Below are positions 12,253 to 23,759 of a stretch of 64,000 bases of DNA, one piece after another (position 1 is the stretch's first letter; the number at the start of each line of letters is the position of its first letter). Both the position numbers and the translations under genes were made by a program. Source of the DNA: Colletes latitarsis (taxonomy: Eukaryota > Arthropoda > Insecta > Hymenoptera > Colletidae); contig NC_135137.1 of the NCBI RefSeq assembly GCF_051014445.1, positions 24,677,501 through 24,741,500 on the forward strand. Direction: 5' to 3'. The notes below the pieces were generated by a model that saw only the letters and a list, made by a program, of their open reading frames with translations, did not search any database and was not told the DNA's origin.

Positions 12253-12800
12253 TTTAAATGGTTTACTACCTCCCTAACACATTCTGTCGATATATTCAAA
12301 TTAGACGTGATTTTTCTGAACGTCTGTTAAATATTTCAGACCTCTCAGTAAGTATCAATTCTCGAACTTTTGGCATTCTGCTATAATATGTATAATTTCT
12401 ACACGTTAAAATGTTAAATCGATAAACAAAACGTATAATTTAAAAATTAATTGTTATACTTAATCTTTAGAAAATTAGAAGAAAATGCAGCTAAAAATAT
12501 GTGTCAACCTACTTTCCGCTTAATGCTAAATCACATTTAACAATATACGCTTCTATTTCATAAACACTGGCACAACATTCTGGAAAACGAAAAGTACATG
12601 TTGTGTTTAAAATAGAGAATTTTTGAGCGTGTCAATATATTTTCCACAGTGTGTATATTTCATAATCATCGAAATATATGAGGGGGAGATGATCGAGAAT
12701 TTGATAAAATGTTAGCTTCGGATATTTACTAATTTCCGAGAGTTTCACAAACAATTTTCATTCTACACAATTAAATTTTGCCTTTGCGTATGTACATATA

Positions 12801-13575
12801 CAGGGTGTTTGGTCACTCCTGGGAAAAATTTTAATGAGAGATTCTAGAGGCCAAAATAAGACGAAAATCAAGAATATCAATTTGTTGATTCAGGTTTCGT
12901 TAATAAGTTATTAACAAATTAAATTAAAAAATTTCAAAACATTCGCGGAAAAATTATTTTCGGTTGCGGGAGTCAATTGAAATCATTTTTGGTGAACAGA
13001 CATACCCCCGAATTCCTACCTACTTTCAAGAAAAAAATTTGTGAAAATTTGGGTGTGATCACACGACGATGTACGGACATTTTATGAACGCGTCTTTCCG
13101 GCGCCTACTCGTACTCGTACAGGCATTAGCCTCATTTGTTCTTGTTACTGTTTCTGTGGACTGTTTATCCAACCGTATGTGTTAATTATTGTATCTCTGA
13201 CGAACTGTTCCTTTTTATGGCGTTTATTATATCGGGCACTTCATTAATATTCCCTTAACTGCGTTTAATAACCAATAAAATTCGAGTAAGTGTTGAAATT
13301 TTTCGGCAAAATTAAAAAATTTCAAATCATCCTGGAAAAATTATTTTTAGTTGCAGGGGTCAATTACAATCATTTTTGGTCAATAGACATACCTTCGAAA
13401 TCCTACATACTTTTGAGAAAAAAATTCTTTACCGAAAATATTCTGTGTGGCCGGAAATGTTTCTATAACTATTTAACGAAGCCTCAATCAACAAATTAGT
13501 ATCCTTGATTTTCGTCTTATTTTGGCCTCTAGAATCTCCCATTAAACTTTTTCCCAGGGGTGGCTGATCACCCTG
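12801..13575. repeat. CAGGGTG-family repeat, copy B
   Basis: The ends CAGGGTGTTTGGTCACTCC (12801) and GTGGCTGATCACCCTG (13575) are inverted, flanked by TA on each side. Two internal units with TCATTTTTGGTGAACAGACA and TCATTTTTGGTCAATAGACA are present. Between them, at about 13050-13285, is unrelated sequence that looks like a later insertion or unit replacement. Confidence 0.7.
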
Positions 13576-13592
13576 TATGTTTTTGATCAGGG

Positions 13593-13970
13593 TTAGGCTG
13601 GAAACAGACGAGCGACTTTTCCCATTGCGATGTCGCAGCGATTCTACGTTTTTCCTTGTCTTGCAATGTTAGTTTTTTAAAGATATTTTGTACGGATTTC
13701 TTCCAGTATCTTTGGATTTGACTTGGGTGTTACGAAAATCATGAACCACTTACATTTACGCCATTCTTACAAGTGTATGTTTATTTGCAGAGCAGGTACA
13801 CGTTATGACTACTGCCAACATTACATGTGAAATTTTGTTAGTACACAACTCATTATTTCACTACAATTTCTTTCGTTAAGTTAGTTACACTTTTATTTCC
13901 AGCATGCAATTGAAAACAATCAAGACAGAGAATTGCAACGAGTAAAGTCGCTTGTCTCTTTTCAGCCTTT
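13593..13970. repeat. hAT-like MITE, copy 2, interrupted
   Basis: The left arm starts TTAGGCTGGAAACAGACGAG and the right arm, reversed, starts with GGCTGAAAAGAGACAAGC. The two halves join at CCTTGTCTTGCAA / TGCAATTGAAAACAA around an unrelated insert at about 13668-13904. It is the same family as the copies at 2434 and 14017. Confidence 0.6.
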
Positions 13971-14016
13971 CACGAACATCGGAACGACATCCATTTTTGT
14001 TTTTCCTTGGCTTAGG

Positions 14017-14184
14017 CTGGGGGTCACACGAGCGTCGAAGCGACGTGCGTTTCTATCTTCTTCCTTGTCTTGCAATTGAAAACAACAAAGACAGACAAGA
14101 TCGGCATTTCTATGCTTTTCAATTGTAAGACAAGGAAAGGCATAAAAACGAACGTTGCATCGTTTCGACGGCGTGTGCCCCTAG
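14017..14184. repeat. hAT-like MITE, copy 3
   Basis: A near palindrome whose ends CTGGGGGTCACACGAGCG and (reversed) CTAGGGGCACACGCCG are inverted. The centre shares CCTTGTCTTGCAATTGAAAA with the other copies. Unlike copies 1 and 2, its ends carry GTCACACGAGCG instead of AAACAGACGAGC, so it is a subfamily. Confidence 0.6.
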
Positions 14185-15000
14185 TCTTTAACAGCGCATG
14201 CGTGAGACATAGATTTTATTAACACCACCGTTTTCTCTGTAGTAGTGTTGTCGTCGATTGTTGAATAGACCCTGCCGCATAGCGATATCGAGCCTCCATT
14301 TACTCGTTTTTTTCAAGTTACATTACATTTTAATGTCGATGACTAAAAATGATTAAATCACATTACCAGATACGTACATTGTACTTACGGTAATGTTGAA
14401 TAATGACATTCCAGTTTCCGATCCCTGGATAAATTATTCTATAACGTGTTCCACAGAAAATAGATTTTTATGTCAAAGTTTAATTTTATTAGCCAGAAAA
14501 TGTTAGTTTGCAATATACTATTTTAATTCAACCTATAGTCTATAGTGTCAACGAAATGAAAAATAGGCAAACTTAACCTAATATCTCGGAAACTATTAAA
14601 TACCTGAAGCAAAAATTTTATCTTTGAGATTTGTACCACTCTAAATTTCATGTTGGTCGACTACTAGGGCTTTTCGGAAGTTCAGCTGTTTTTCTCTAAA
14701 CTACTTTGAATAATACGTTAAAAAATTAATATGATTTGATATGATATGAAATGAAAATACGATTGGTGAAAAAAAATAAAATCAGACATTTTTAAGAGTA
14801 AAAACAGAATACATACTTTATTTGGATATTTTAGCAGTTAATTCCTTGACAAAATTTAAACAAAAATGAACTATTTATCTATATTTAACTCTAACGGTAA
14901 AAATACTTTTATTTCATCGTCACAAAATTAAACGTACAGATATTAGATTATATAAAAATCAGAAACTTAAACGTAATTTTAATATCTTGTTACGTAATTT
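14185..15000. other. Unassigned AT-rich sequence
   Basis: No gene, RNA or repeat could be supported. Confidence 0.35.
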
Positions 15001-15009
15001 TGTGCATCT

Positions 15010-15256
15010 ATAAAGCCGCGTCCCCACTGGGTCGGCTTTTGCCATTTGGGACGGCCGATCGGTAATGCAAAAATTGCGTCTCCATTGCGTCGGCATTTGT
15101 CATCTAGCACGGCCGATCGGCACCCTAAGCACTTATCAGCAAAGCCAAACAATCTCAAGACCTGCATCGTCTCGGATAGCATGACTTGAAAAGCCGAATG
15201 GCATGCCGACGAATCGATCGGCACGATGTCGGTAACCATCAAAAGAGATTGTACCA
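15010..15256. repeat. GC-rich short repeat, possibly hAT-related MITE
   Basis: A GC-rich island in AT-rich DNA. Internal repetition of GACGGCCGATCGG / CACGGCCGATCGGC and of GCGTCC / GCGTCT steps is visible. The start AAGCCGCGTCCCCACTGGGTCGGC resembles, in reverse, GCCGACGCAGTGGAGACGCAGCTT at about 17786-17809, which suggests a dispersed MITE family. A 92-codon minus-strand ORF across it is not a recognisable gene. Confidence 0.35.
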
Positions 15257-15576
15257 TGACCGGCAGTTAACTTTTGTTACTGCTGTATTCCCAGAAAACA
15301 AATAAAAAAATGCAGAGTGTATCATGTCAATTTCGTTCCAAAACCATCATCGAGATATAAAGATACAATTTTATTACAAAAATTAAGGTCATCTTAATTC
15401 TTTATTGAATAAAAAGATTTTTGCCAATTTTTTCGTTTACCATTTGTTGTCACATGAGTACTGAGTAACTTTTATTGGAAAATTTTTTTGTCAGTTTATC
15501 GAGAATGTTTGAAAAAATCGAATTAATTACTGGAATACATAGAATATAGGGTTAAAGAATAAAAAATTAACGTTTA

Positions 15577-16228
15577 TGTAGGAGAAGAGCGTTCTTCGTC
15601 GTATCGCATCGATCGCGGTGAATAGTTGAACGGACTGAATGTGTCGGCCCTGATTAAATGATTGAATGGGTGAATGTATGAGTGCGTCGGGCTTAGAGAC
15701 GGAATGTTTATAAACGATGAGAACATTCGGGAAGTAATATCGGATGAGGAACTGGCAAGAGGTAAATGCGAAACGTCAAGAACGTTCTGGAATGATCGAA
15801 TTACATGAATGTGTCGACTCTGATTGAATAAATGATCGATTGTATGAGTGCGTAAACTATGGTTACGGATCATCGATGCGAAACGATGAGATCGTTCTCG
15901 AAGCTTTGCCGGACGTGAAACCGGCAAGTGTTCGAGGAGAAAAAGGATAAAAGCAGGCGTACGGAAGGCGAGAGGGATTTTTGACGGCAGTTCGTTACGG
16001 GTGAACGTTGTGATTACGATACGATACGATACGATACAATTACGAATATTTTATATTTTACATTACGATTGCGGTTATTTCAAGTTGTGTACCACGTTAC
16101 GTTTGCGAAAGTTATTTGTATTGAGTGTGTGTGTGTGTGTTTTCCCCCGTTTCTACGAGTTACACGTTCATTGTAATCTATTTGCGCATTTCTATTAAGG
16201 GAATAGATTTTACCATTTTAATCCTACA
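15577..16228 (+). repeat. Solo LTR with 4-bp target duplication
   Basis: A 652-bp unit beginning TGTAGGAGAAGAGC and ending TAATCCTACA, so it has TG...CA ends in a short inverted repeat (TGTAGGA/TCCTACA). It is flanked by TTTA on both sides (15573-15576 and 16229-16232). A TATA-like GGATAAAAGC lies near 15944. A second copy, inverted, is at 55903-56533. No internal retrotransposon sequence is attached, so it is most simply the product of LTR-LTR recombination. Antisense ORFs shared by both copies (about 117-125 codons) are discussed under rejected items. Confidence 0.72.
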
Positions 16229-16273
16229 TTTATTTGAATTTTTTCATTAAATATATTTTTGAAATCAATTATA

Positions 16274-16624
16274 CAGGGTGTTCGGCTACTCCTGGGAAAA
16301 ATTTTAATTGATGATTCCAGAGGCCGAAATAAGACGAAAATCAAGAATATCAATTTCTTGACTGAGCCCTCGTTAAAAGGTTATTCACAATTAAATTAAA
16401 AAATTTCAAATCGTTCTGGAAAAATTATTTTCGGTTGCGGGGGTCAATTACAATCATTTTTGGTCATTACACATACCCCCGAAATCCTAGTCACTTTCTA
16501 GAAAATAATTCGAGAATGTGTGAAATTTTATGATGAAAAAAAAAATTTCAAATCGTTCTGGAAACATTATTCTCGGTTGCGGGGGTCAATTACAATAATT
16601 TTTGGACAGTTCATCTATTATTAT
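16274..16624. repeat. CAGGGTG-family repeat, copy C1 (left part)
   Basis: Starts with CAGGGTGTTCGGCTACTCC and contains two internal units (TCAATTACAATCATTTTTGG). It breaks off near 16624, where a different repeat starts with CAGGGTGAGGCACATG. No right end is attached. Confidence 0.65.
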
Positions 16625-16625
16625 A

Positions 16626-16908
16626 CAGGGTGAGGCACATGAACTAGACCCCACGATTTTCCAGCCCCTTTCGATGATCTGACAAAAAAATGTTTCGTAT
16701 TGAAGGTAATCAGTATCTAATCGACAAGAAATTGTAGTTGCTTAAATTTAAAAACAAATTAATTTCTGACCTGACCAAATCAAACCTTGACCATGGTCTA
16801 AAGACCTTAGCTACTCGTATTTCTATCAATTCACTTGTTCCGGGAACTGAAACATATAAACATTGACACCTACTCGAGTTTTCGACCTCGCCATATCGTA
16901 GCCCGGAC
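16626..16908. repeat. Unidentified insert beginning CAGGGTGAGGCACATG
   Basis: This segment separates two CAGGGTG-family pieces. It contains GAACTAGACCCCACGATTTT and shows no coding frame. Its start resembles the family end only over the first seven bases. It may be a second MITE family. Confidence 0.35.
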
Positions 16909-17430
16909 TATAGAGGATGTTCGGCCACCCCTGGGAAAAATTTTAATGGAAGATTCTAAAGGACAAAATAAAACGAAAATCAAAAGTATCAATTTCTTGA
17001 CTGAGGCTTCGTTAAAAAGTTATTAAAAAACTAAAATAAAAAATTTCAAATCATTCTGAAAAAATTATTTTTGGATGCAGGGATCGATTACGATCATTTT
17101 TGGTCATTACACATACCTCCGGAATCCTACCCACTTTCAAGAAAAAAATCGGGTAGGTGCTGAAATTTTTCGGCGAAAGCAAAAAATTTCAAATCGATCT
17201 GGAAAAATTATTTTCAGTTGCGGGAGCCAATTACAACCATTTTTGGTGAATAGACATACCCCCAAAATCCTACGCATTTTCGAGAAAAAAATTCTGTACA
17301 GGCGGAACTTTAAACGTTAATAACTTTTTAACGATTCTTCTATCAACAAATTGGTATTCTTGATTTTCGTCTTATTTTGGCCTCTAGAATCTCCTATTAA
17401 AATTTTTCCCAGAGGTGGCCGAACACCCTG
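16909..17430. repeat. CAGGGTG-family repeat, copy C2
   Basis: Begins with a degraded end (GAGGATGTTCGGCCACCCC) and ends with a good one (GGTGGCCGAACACCCTG). It carries two internal units with ATCATTTTTGGTCATTACAC and ACCATTTTTGGTGAATAGAC. The two fragments C1 and C2 may be one copy split by the segment at 16626-16908 or two adjacent copies. Confidence 0.65.
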
Positions 17431-18728
17431 TATGTATTATGGAGTTCGGGACAAAATTAATAACTCCTGAACTATTCAATTTTCGGCCTAAGACCTGTGA
17501 CACTTTTTTTAAGAGGATACAAAGATGCATCTATTTATGAAAAAAAAAATACAATTTTACTAACAAAATTAAGGTAATCTTAATTTTTTATAGAATAGAC
17601 AGTTTTTTATAATGAGAATAATCAGCACCGTTTACGAAAGAGATTTTACGTTTCTCTATTGATGAAATGAAAACGAAATGGCTTTGGCACGTAGCCGTGC
17701 ACAGCAGTGGCACGGCCCGGCCGGTGCCGCTTGAGTCGAGGCGCTATGCTGAATGGCAGTGGCGAACGGCAAATTCCGTGCTGTGCCGACGCAGTGGAGA
17801 CGCAGCTTAACTGCTTTTAAACGTCTAAGCATCGACTCGATAGTTTTTTTATTGTTAAACTCAGAATATTTCCCCATATTTCTTAAATTTTAGTTTTTTC
17901 GTCTGATTTACTGCTAAATCAGCAATCACCCAATTTTGACTTTAATTCCAGTCATAATTGCTCAATTCAATAATTCTGGAGGGGTTTTCAATAATTTTGG
18001 TACGTTGTAGAGTTCATTCCTCGACAACATAACGCATAGTGGTCCATTTTGTCGAAAAGCTGGCCAAAATATGAAGGTATCTTATGATTTGTAGGAGGAT
18101 TGTTATTCTAAGGTTTTCGAGGTCGCTGATTACGAATCTAAAGTAAAAATTTCGAAAAACAAAATGGCGGACGGAAATGTTACAAAAGTATCGTAATGGC
18201 CTGAGAATTGGTATCTTTGAGCTTTTGAGTTCGTTGATTATGAATCTAAAAGCAAAATTTCAAAAAACAAGGTCAGGACGTTCGAATATGTTGACAAAAA
18301 TGGTAATATTATAATTAAAATTGAAATTAATGACTAAACTTTGAAATGGAATCTCCTATTTTACTGATTACAACCTTTATTTTCAGACAGATTCGGATTC
18401 TGACGCATATGTTCACTATCACATTATATGTTTAGAATTTTGGTAGGAATCTGTTTCTTTATTTTTTTTGGAATTGTGTCCGAAAGTGTTAATAGTGGAT
18501 CTGAATGTAGCAATAATCTATTAAAAATGTCTTCATTGGCTTCCTTCCTAGAAATTTTTGGCTATAACTCCTTATAAAATAATTTACATATTCTATGGCA
18601 CGATTCTAATATCTCTTCTGTAAAACACCCTATGGGTGTAATAGTATTTTTTGCCATAGAAGGTCCATGAATTAATATTTTATCTACCGATGAGTAACTT
18701 AAATCGTCGCGGCCTTCCTCTGGTTTTT
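17431..18728. other. Unassigned, with a GC-rich island
   Basis: 17680-17815 is GC-rich and contains GACGCAGTGGAGACGCAGC, which resembles in reverse the island at 15010. The remainder is AT-rich. No gene or RNA is supportable. Confidence 0.3.
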
Positions 18729-18806
18729 TCTGCTCTAGGGTCGAAGTCCCGTTTTCGACGTACCCTTCGGAAGACCGAGTTTATGACCGACTGAGCTATT
18801 GAGAAC
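18729..18806 (-). ncRNA. tRNA-like sequence (pol III A and B boxes), probably a pseudogene or SINE head
   Basis: On the minus strand TAGCTCAGTCGG (18798-18787) matches a tRNA A box and D arm start, and GGGACTTCGACCC (18750-18738) matches the B box with a GGG/CCC stem. The interval is tRNA-like. The acceptor ends (TTCTCAA and TAGAGCA) pair poorly and no convincing 5-bp anticodon stem forms. It is more likely a tRNA pseudogene or the head of a SINE than a working tRNA. Confidence 0.4.
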
Positions 18807-18880
18807 GAAAGGAAAAAGTGAAATTCTAAATTTATTATACGAAAATGTAAATGGTTATTACCAACAATTGAAAAAATATC

Positions 18881-20957
18881 GGTAATTATTTAGATTAGGG
18901 TACACCTCATCGATTTCGATGATTTTGAAATATGTTGTAGAAATATTCATTTTGAACAACTTTTTCCTATACATATTACCCCCGCTCGCGCTTAGTTGGT
19001 GAGATATTTGCAAAAAACTAGTGCTATTACATATTGAATTCTGCCCAGACGTGAAAACTCGTGGCCACGTATACGCTCAACGTATACACTGCCGATGCGT
19101 AGACTTTCTTCTGTTTTGATTCTTTGTTTTCGATGAAACTAAGATATGTTATAAAGGACGATAAAAATTCAAAATTGACACCTGCACCCCCTCCTTGACG
19201 AATCAGACCTTGACCTAACTTAATCTATGTTTCTAAATGTACTTCGAGATAGATTAGGTTAGGTCTGGATTAGATTATTATGCTCCGCCCCTCCCCCGCT
19301 TACGCGTGTCAATTTTGAGGTTTTCTAAAGGCAGCATTTTCGCAAAACAAGTTCGACAGATCAGAAATTGGTTAATTTGAACGTTTCAGTTTAACCGGTA
19401 TGTACGTCGTTTGCTGGGCACACCGACCGTTTACGAAAACAGTAGATGAGCGACGATTCCGTGCTAATGCGTCGCTTTGGGCGCGTGGTTAACACTCGGT
19501 AATATGTAGTGGGAAAATTGAATATTGCATTAATTAGATTAAGTTTCGAATTTTATTAAATATTTCATAGATATTATTGCATTAGGGGTGTACATGTTAA
19601 GCACCGGTTGATTCATTAATGGGAAACACGTCCGCCATTATATTAAAAAACGCAACAAGATGATCGTTAAAATTGAATTTTCGTCGAAAGAGAAACTCTG
19701 CTATGTACCCAATATAATGGTAGGTGCGTATTCCATAGCGGGGAATATTCGCCCGTGTTTCCCGCCATGTTCGCTCTATATTTTGGGTATGAGCACCGCT
19801 ATTTGGATCCACAAAGTTCATTTTGTGGTTCACCGTTAAATGCTTATAGCCTTTGTGATTCAAACAGTCATATGCCTTCCAACAGTCCGAAATGATTGTT
19901 GTCCCCGGCTTAATTTTTCGTTGTATAACGGAAAGTAACGTTTCGCTACTTCGGTCTGGAACCGGCTCAATAAAAAATTGTTTACTGGTACGATCGAAGC
20001 CTCCAAATATCCACTGTCCACTCATAAGACGACCTTTATTATATTTCTGTTTGCCAATTTTTGCTTCATCGACTTCGACAATTTGATTTTCGCCTTCTAT
20101 TTGAACTGAATATTTTTCAGTCCATAAAACACACAATTCTCTGCAAAAGCTCGCCCAATCAACAACTGTCGTTGTAGATACACCCAGTTCTTTCATTAAA
20201 AATGTTTGCCGGGGTGGCCGTAGCATTATGTGGTAAGCTATAAATCTGCAGATGATCTGAATTGGTATGCGTGCATGTTGGAACCACGTATTATGTAACG
20301 CACTAATTTGTACTACGCATTCTTTTTTCACGCGTTTTTTACTACTATTCTTCGTAAAAAATGTATTCCGACATTTAAACATTAATTTCTTACGATTAAA
20401 TGCCATTTCCTTCTGACATTTTGTGCAAACCATGCTTCCATGAATTACCTTTTATTCAATTAAATATCTATTAATATTCCGTAGTCGCAACAAATATTTA
20501 GAAATTCATAGTTACCTTCCGCTCAATTAAAAAATCTATTAATTTCTCATAGTCATCACAAATATGTAAAAACTCGTATAATTTCATTATAGTTATACGT
20601 ACTGTAACACTATACGCGAAAATAATGTTATAAAAGTGATTCTTTGGACGAGTTAATTGTGCGTGCTTCTTTACCTCGTGACGCGTACTGCACTAATTGT
20701 AAGGAGAAAAAAAAAGAATGAAAACAGAAGAAAGTCTACGCATCGGCAGTGTATACGTTGAGCGTATACGTGGCCACGAGTTTTCACGTCTGGGCAGAAT
20801 TCAATATGTAATAGCACTAGTTTTTTACAAATATCTCAGAAACTAAGCGCGAGCGGGAGTAACATGTATAGGAAAAAGTTGTTCAAAATGTATATTTCTA
20901 CAACATATTTCAAAATCATCGAAATTGATGAGGTGTACCCTAATCTAAATAATTACC
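18881..20957 (-). mobile_element. Merlin DNA transposon, apparently intact
   Basis: A 2077-bp element with terminal inverted repeats of about 237 bp (18881-19117 and 20721-20957) starting GGTAATTATTTAGATTAGGG. It is flanked by a perfect 8-bp duplication AAAATATC (18873-18880 and 20958-20965), the size expected for Merlin. It encodes one minus-strand transposase without interruption. The arms differ only by scattered substitutions. The ends match the non-autonomous elements at 22380 and 28298, so this copy, or its parent, is a plausible source of transposase for them. Confidence 0.92.
19597..20433 (-). CDS. Merlin transposase (IS1016/ISXO2-like DDE)
   Basis: 278 residues, uninterrupted. The N-terminus has a CxxC pair (CTKCQ) and a basic stretch, a zinc-ribbon-like start usual in IS1595/Merlin enzymes. 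The catalytic core shows VDEAKIGKQKYNKGR (first Asp near residue 124), ISDCWKAYD (second Asp near residue 190) and NIERTWRETR (Glu near residue 226), with HKMNFVDPNSGAHTQ in between, a hallmark of ISXO2-like transposases. The length is normal for Merlin. It would bind the 237-bp inverted repeats around it and move the element by cut and paste with an 8-bp duplication. The start at 20433 is the first Met and lies in front of the zinc motif. All three acidic residues are present, so activity is possible but untested. Confidence 0.93.
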   Translation of the reverse strand: MVCTKCQKEMAFNRKKLMFKCRNTFFTKNSSKKRVKKECVVQISALHNTWFQHARIPIQIICRFIAYHIMLRPPRQTFLMKELGVSTTTVVDWASFCRELCVLWTEKYSVQIEGENQIVEVDEAKIGKQKYNKGRLMSGQWIFGGFDRTSKQFFIEPVPDRSSETLLSVIQRKIKPGTTIISDCWKAYDCLNHKGYKHLTVNHKMNFVDPNSGAHTQNIERTWRETRANIPRYGIRTYHYIGYIAEFLFRRKFNFNDHLVAFFNIMADVFPINESTGA

Positions 20958-20965
20958 AAAATATC

Positions 20966-22379
20966 TTTTTTCAAAAATAGCTTTACGTCGCGGACCTATC
21001 ATAAACTGAGAACGAAATATTCACGTGTTGTGTTTCTTCGTATGGAACAATCAGATTTGCAGACAACGATTGAAATGACTGCTGGGATCGACTTTATTTG
21101 TTTAAACAAGAAACTAACACTATGTTTCCAAAAAAATGCGGATAAATAAAGATTTTCAAATGTGTGTCAATACTTTCGTGCAGGTATCAGACGATGATAA
21201 AACAGATTTTTATTAATTATATGTTTTTTATTTTATTAATTTTGTTCTCACAAAAAAGAAGTGATATAAACAATTTTTCCAATAGTTTTTAACAGTTTTT
21301 ATACTGTAAGCGATCGTTGGGGTAATCGCCGCAGTTGGGCGACGGATATTTAGGTTTGAGAGATAAGAGGTGTCGATTTCGGAAAGAGAGGGGAGTGACT
21401 TCTGCTAGCAGTCGAATAAAAACTTTTACGAAAGAAGCAGCTCACCGCCCTTTAGTTTTTCACCCTTTTGTCCGCTATAATACCGAATTGCATGGTGTGC
21501 GAATAATTATGTCCACCACCGTATGTGTGTGGACCGGGGAAGCGTTATCGTTGGCGTCGATAGAAGTGTTGAGGCTAGGATCGTTGGCATTGAGGAGCAA
21601 AGTGTTTAGATTTAAACCAAAATGCATTCGAGGGTCTGCTCCTCGAACGTGCGTAAGAAAAAGAGTCCTCCTTATCGATGACCTCATTTGTGTATAATAT
21701 TATGTAGATAGGAATCGAGAAGGTTCGACTTCGACTGCAGAAAGTCATTCTGCATCAAACGCTGGTCGAGAGTAGTCACGGTTTTAGCGCTTATGTTTTT
21801 ATGTTCTTTTATGTTAAATAGTTATTGTTGTCGGAATACAAATTCATATTTTGCGCGTGGCACATGGCAGAATCACCGGCCTAGTCAAATGAGCGAAGAC
21901 ATTGTTTTGATTAGCTGCGTGTTTACAACTCGTCGTCTGTTTCCCGTTTTGTTGCCTTCTTCCGTCTTGGCACGTGGCCGCGTACGCGTGTGGTGCCTGC
22001 GTGTGTTTACTGAAAGTGATTTCTTGTGCATCCTCATGTATCAAACAACAGTTATAATAATATTAAATAATATAGTTTATATCGTTGAATTTCGTGTCCG
22101 AATATTTGAATTCGATCACATGCCTATGACCATCCTTGATATCCTTACAACTTGGGATGTTCCTTAGCAGAATGGTACGTGTCTTGCTGTGAAGTTCCGT
22201 GAATAACTTGACTATTTTTTTAACATTGTATTAAAGAATGGATAAAGTTTGACATCTTGGCAAGAGAATTACATAGGTAAATTTAAAGGTATGCTATGTT
22301 GTTGAACTACAAAGTTTATATTTATAACTTATATTTTAAGGACAAAATAATTTAAATATGTTTGTTTGTTTATATGAAC
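20966..22379. other. Unassigned; less AT-rich block with unrecognised ORFs
   Basis: 21335-21697 (plus, 120 codons) and 21793-22167 (plus, 124 codons) are open but show no family motif, and their composition is arginine- and cysteine-rich as expected of read-through of non-coding DNA. The block 21310-21790 is richer in GC than its surroundings and could be a fragment of an old element or a promoter region. I cannot assign it. Confidence 0.3.
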
Positions 22380-22995
22380 GGTAATTATTTAGATTACGGA
22401 CGGTACTTCCGATTTCAATGATTTTTGAATATGTTATAGAAATCAACATTTTGAATAACTTTTTCCTATACATATAACCGCCGCTCGGCTTTAGTTTTCG
22501 AGATATTTTCGAAAAACTGTCGGAACTGATCCATTAAATTCTGCCTGATCGTGTGCATTTGTGTTACACTTCACGCGTTAGTATGCGATCGCCGCTTTTC
22601 TACTGTTTTGCAGGCAGCAGCACACCGACGGACACCAACATATACACATATATAACGGGTGGGCTGAAAAATCAAATTTAACTAATTTTAGTGATTTTGA
22701 ATCGAAGTTTAGGTCTGGTCGCCGTTAGGCGACCAGAATATTACCTTAGACTCTAACCTAACCTAATTCATTGATTAGGAATATTAGATTAGGTTAGGTT
22801 AGGCTATTTTCCATTCCCGGTTGCCGTGAGGCAGTCGGTACACGCGGGTTCAAATAAAAAATCGTAAAATTTGGTTATTTATATTTAATTGTCACTATTT
22901 ACGGTTGGAAATATTTCAGCCGTAATATCAAACAATTTTATTATTCGATTATCAAAATCGTGTTGCCACAGTGCAATTAAATATAAATAATCAAA
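22380..22995 (+). mobile_element. Left half of a Merlin-type non-autonomous element
   Basis: Starts GGTAATTATTTAGATTACGG and follows the Merlin terminal repeat (ATGATTTTTGAATATGTT, AACTTTTTCCTATACATA). Its interior (GGTTGCCGTGAGGCAGTCGG, then AATATTTCAGCCGTAATATC) matches the element at 28298-29194 and not the transposase gene. It contains an inner palindrome at about 22859-23005. The right end is missing; a Tc1-type inverted repeat begins at about 23010. Confidence 0.65.
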
Positions 22996-23009
22996 TTTTA
23001 CGATTTTAC

Positions 23010-23712
23010 GAATGAAAATGTTTCATTCAAGAAAAAGGTTTAGGAATGATTTGGAAAAAAGTAAAGCAGACATATTAATGTAAATATATTTGTATTTATT
23101 GTGTAATAATGACAAAATAAGTGAATCTTGCCTAACATAAAAAAAATTAAGTTGTTATAATACAGTGCAGAAAACATCTCACAGCTAAAATCATACACAT
23201 TAAGAATATTATTTTATATTTAAATTAAATTAAAAATTAGTACTTTGTAGGATATCCTCTGCTGCATTCTACGGCATGTAACCTTGCAATGCCTTTTTTT
23301 AAATCACTTTTACTAGAAATCGTATATTTTGTAATCCTTACTTCACAACAATTTCTCGGACCTCCAGTGTTGTCTGCTTCATTTATACTGTTACTACGAT
23401 TTATTTCCTTGCTTCGATGCAATACCACATTTACTAGCAAGCTAAAACAATGTGATCTTCTTTTGTTTAACGTTCTTCGTTTCTTTTCGGGGATTTCTGG
23501 AGAGAAATAGCGTACGGTTTTAGCTGTGAGATGTTTTCTGCACTTTATTATAGTAACTTTATTTTTTTTAAGTTAAGCAATATTCATTTCTTTTGTCATT
23601 ATTACACAATAAATACAGATATATTTACAATATATGTCTGCCTTATTTTTTTTCCAAATCATTCCTAAACTTCTTTTTTCGAATGAAACATATTTTCATA
23701 TGTGGTGTACGA
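23010..23712 (-). mobile_element. Internally deleted Tc1-like element
   Basis: The arms 23010-23195 and 23510-23712 are inverted copies about 190 bp long, sharing GTTTAGGAATGATTTGGAAA, TTTATTGTGTAATAATGACA and GTGCAGAAAACATCTCACAG. Between them is a small minus-strand ORF. The arrangement suggests a Tc1-like element from which most of the gene was lost. Target duplication not identified. Confidence 0.6.
23237..23440 (-). pseudogene. Tc1-like transposase remnant (N-terminal piece joined to C-terminal tail)
   Basis: The 67-codon frame ends in SRGYPTKY, a Tc1-like C-terminal signature, preceded by an LKKGIARLHAVE segment like the last helix of Tc1 enzymes. The upstream part (NTGGPRNCCE, VRITKY) resembles the hinge that follows the helix-turn-helix. 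The catalytic domain is missing. I infer an internal deletion that left an open frame. The N-terminal assignment is weak. Confidence 0.4.
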
Positions 23713-23759
23713 TTTTAACTGTGTCTCATTGTATCATCAGTAATCGATTTGTTTTAACA

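Noticed and set aside
15574..15927. ORF of 117 codons on the minus strand, similar to a 125-codon ORF at 56183-56560 on the plus strand
   Set aside because: Both lie antisense inside two copies of the same solo LTR, so their similarity is that of the repeat. No domain is recognisable and the reading direction is opposite to the LTR.
21335..22167. Two plus-strand ORFs of 120 and 124 codons
   Set aside because: No conserved motif, unusual composition, and no splice or promoter structure that I can support. Left as unassigned.
22787..22804. TTAGG repeats, as in insect telomeres
   Set aside because: Only about three units, inside a Merlin-type element; similar short runs occur at 19253-19270. 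Not a telomere tract.
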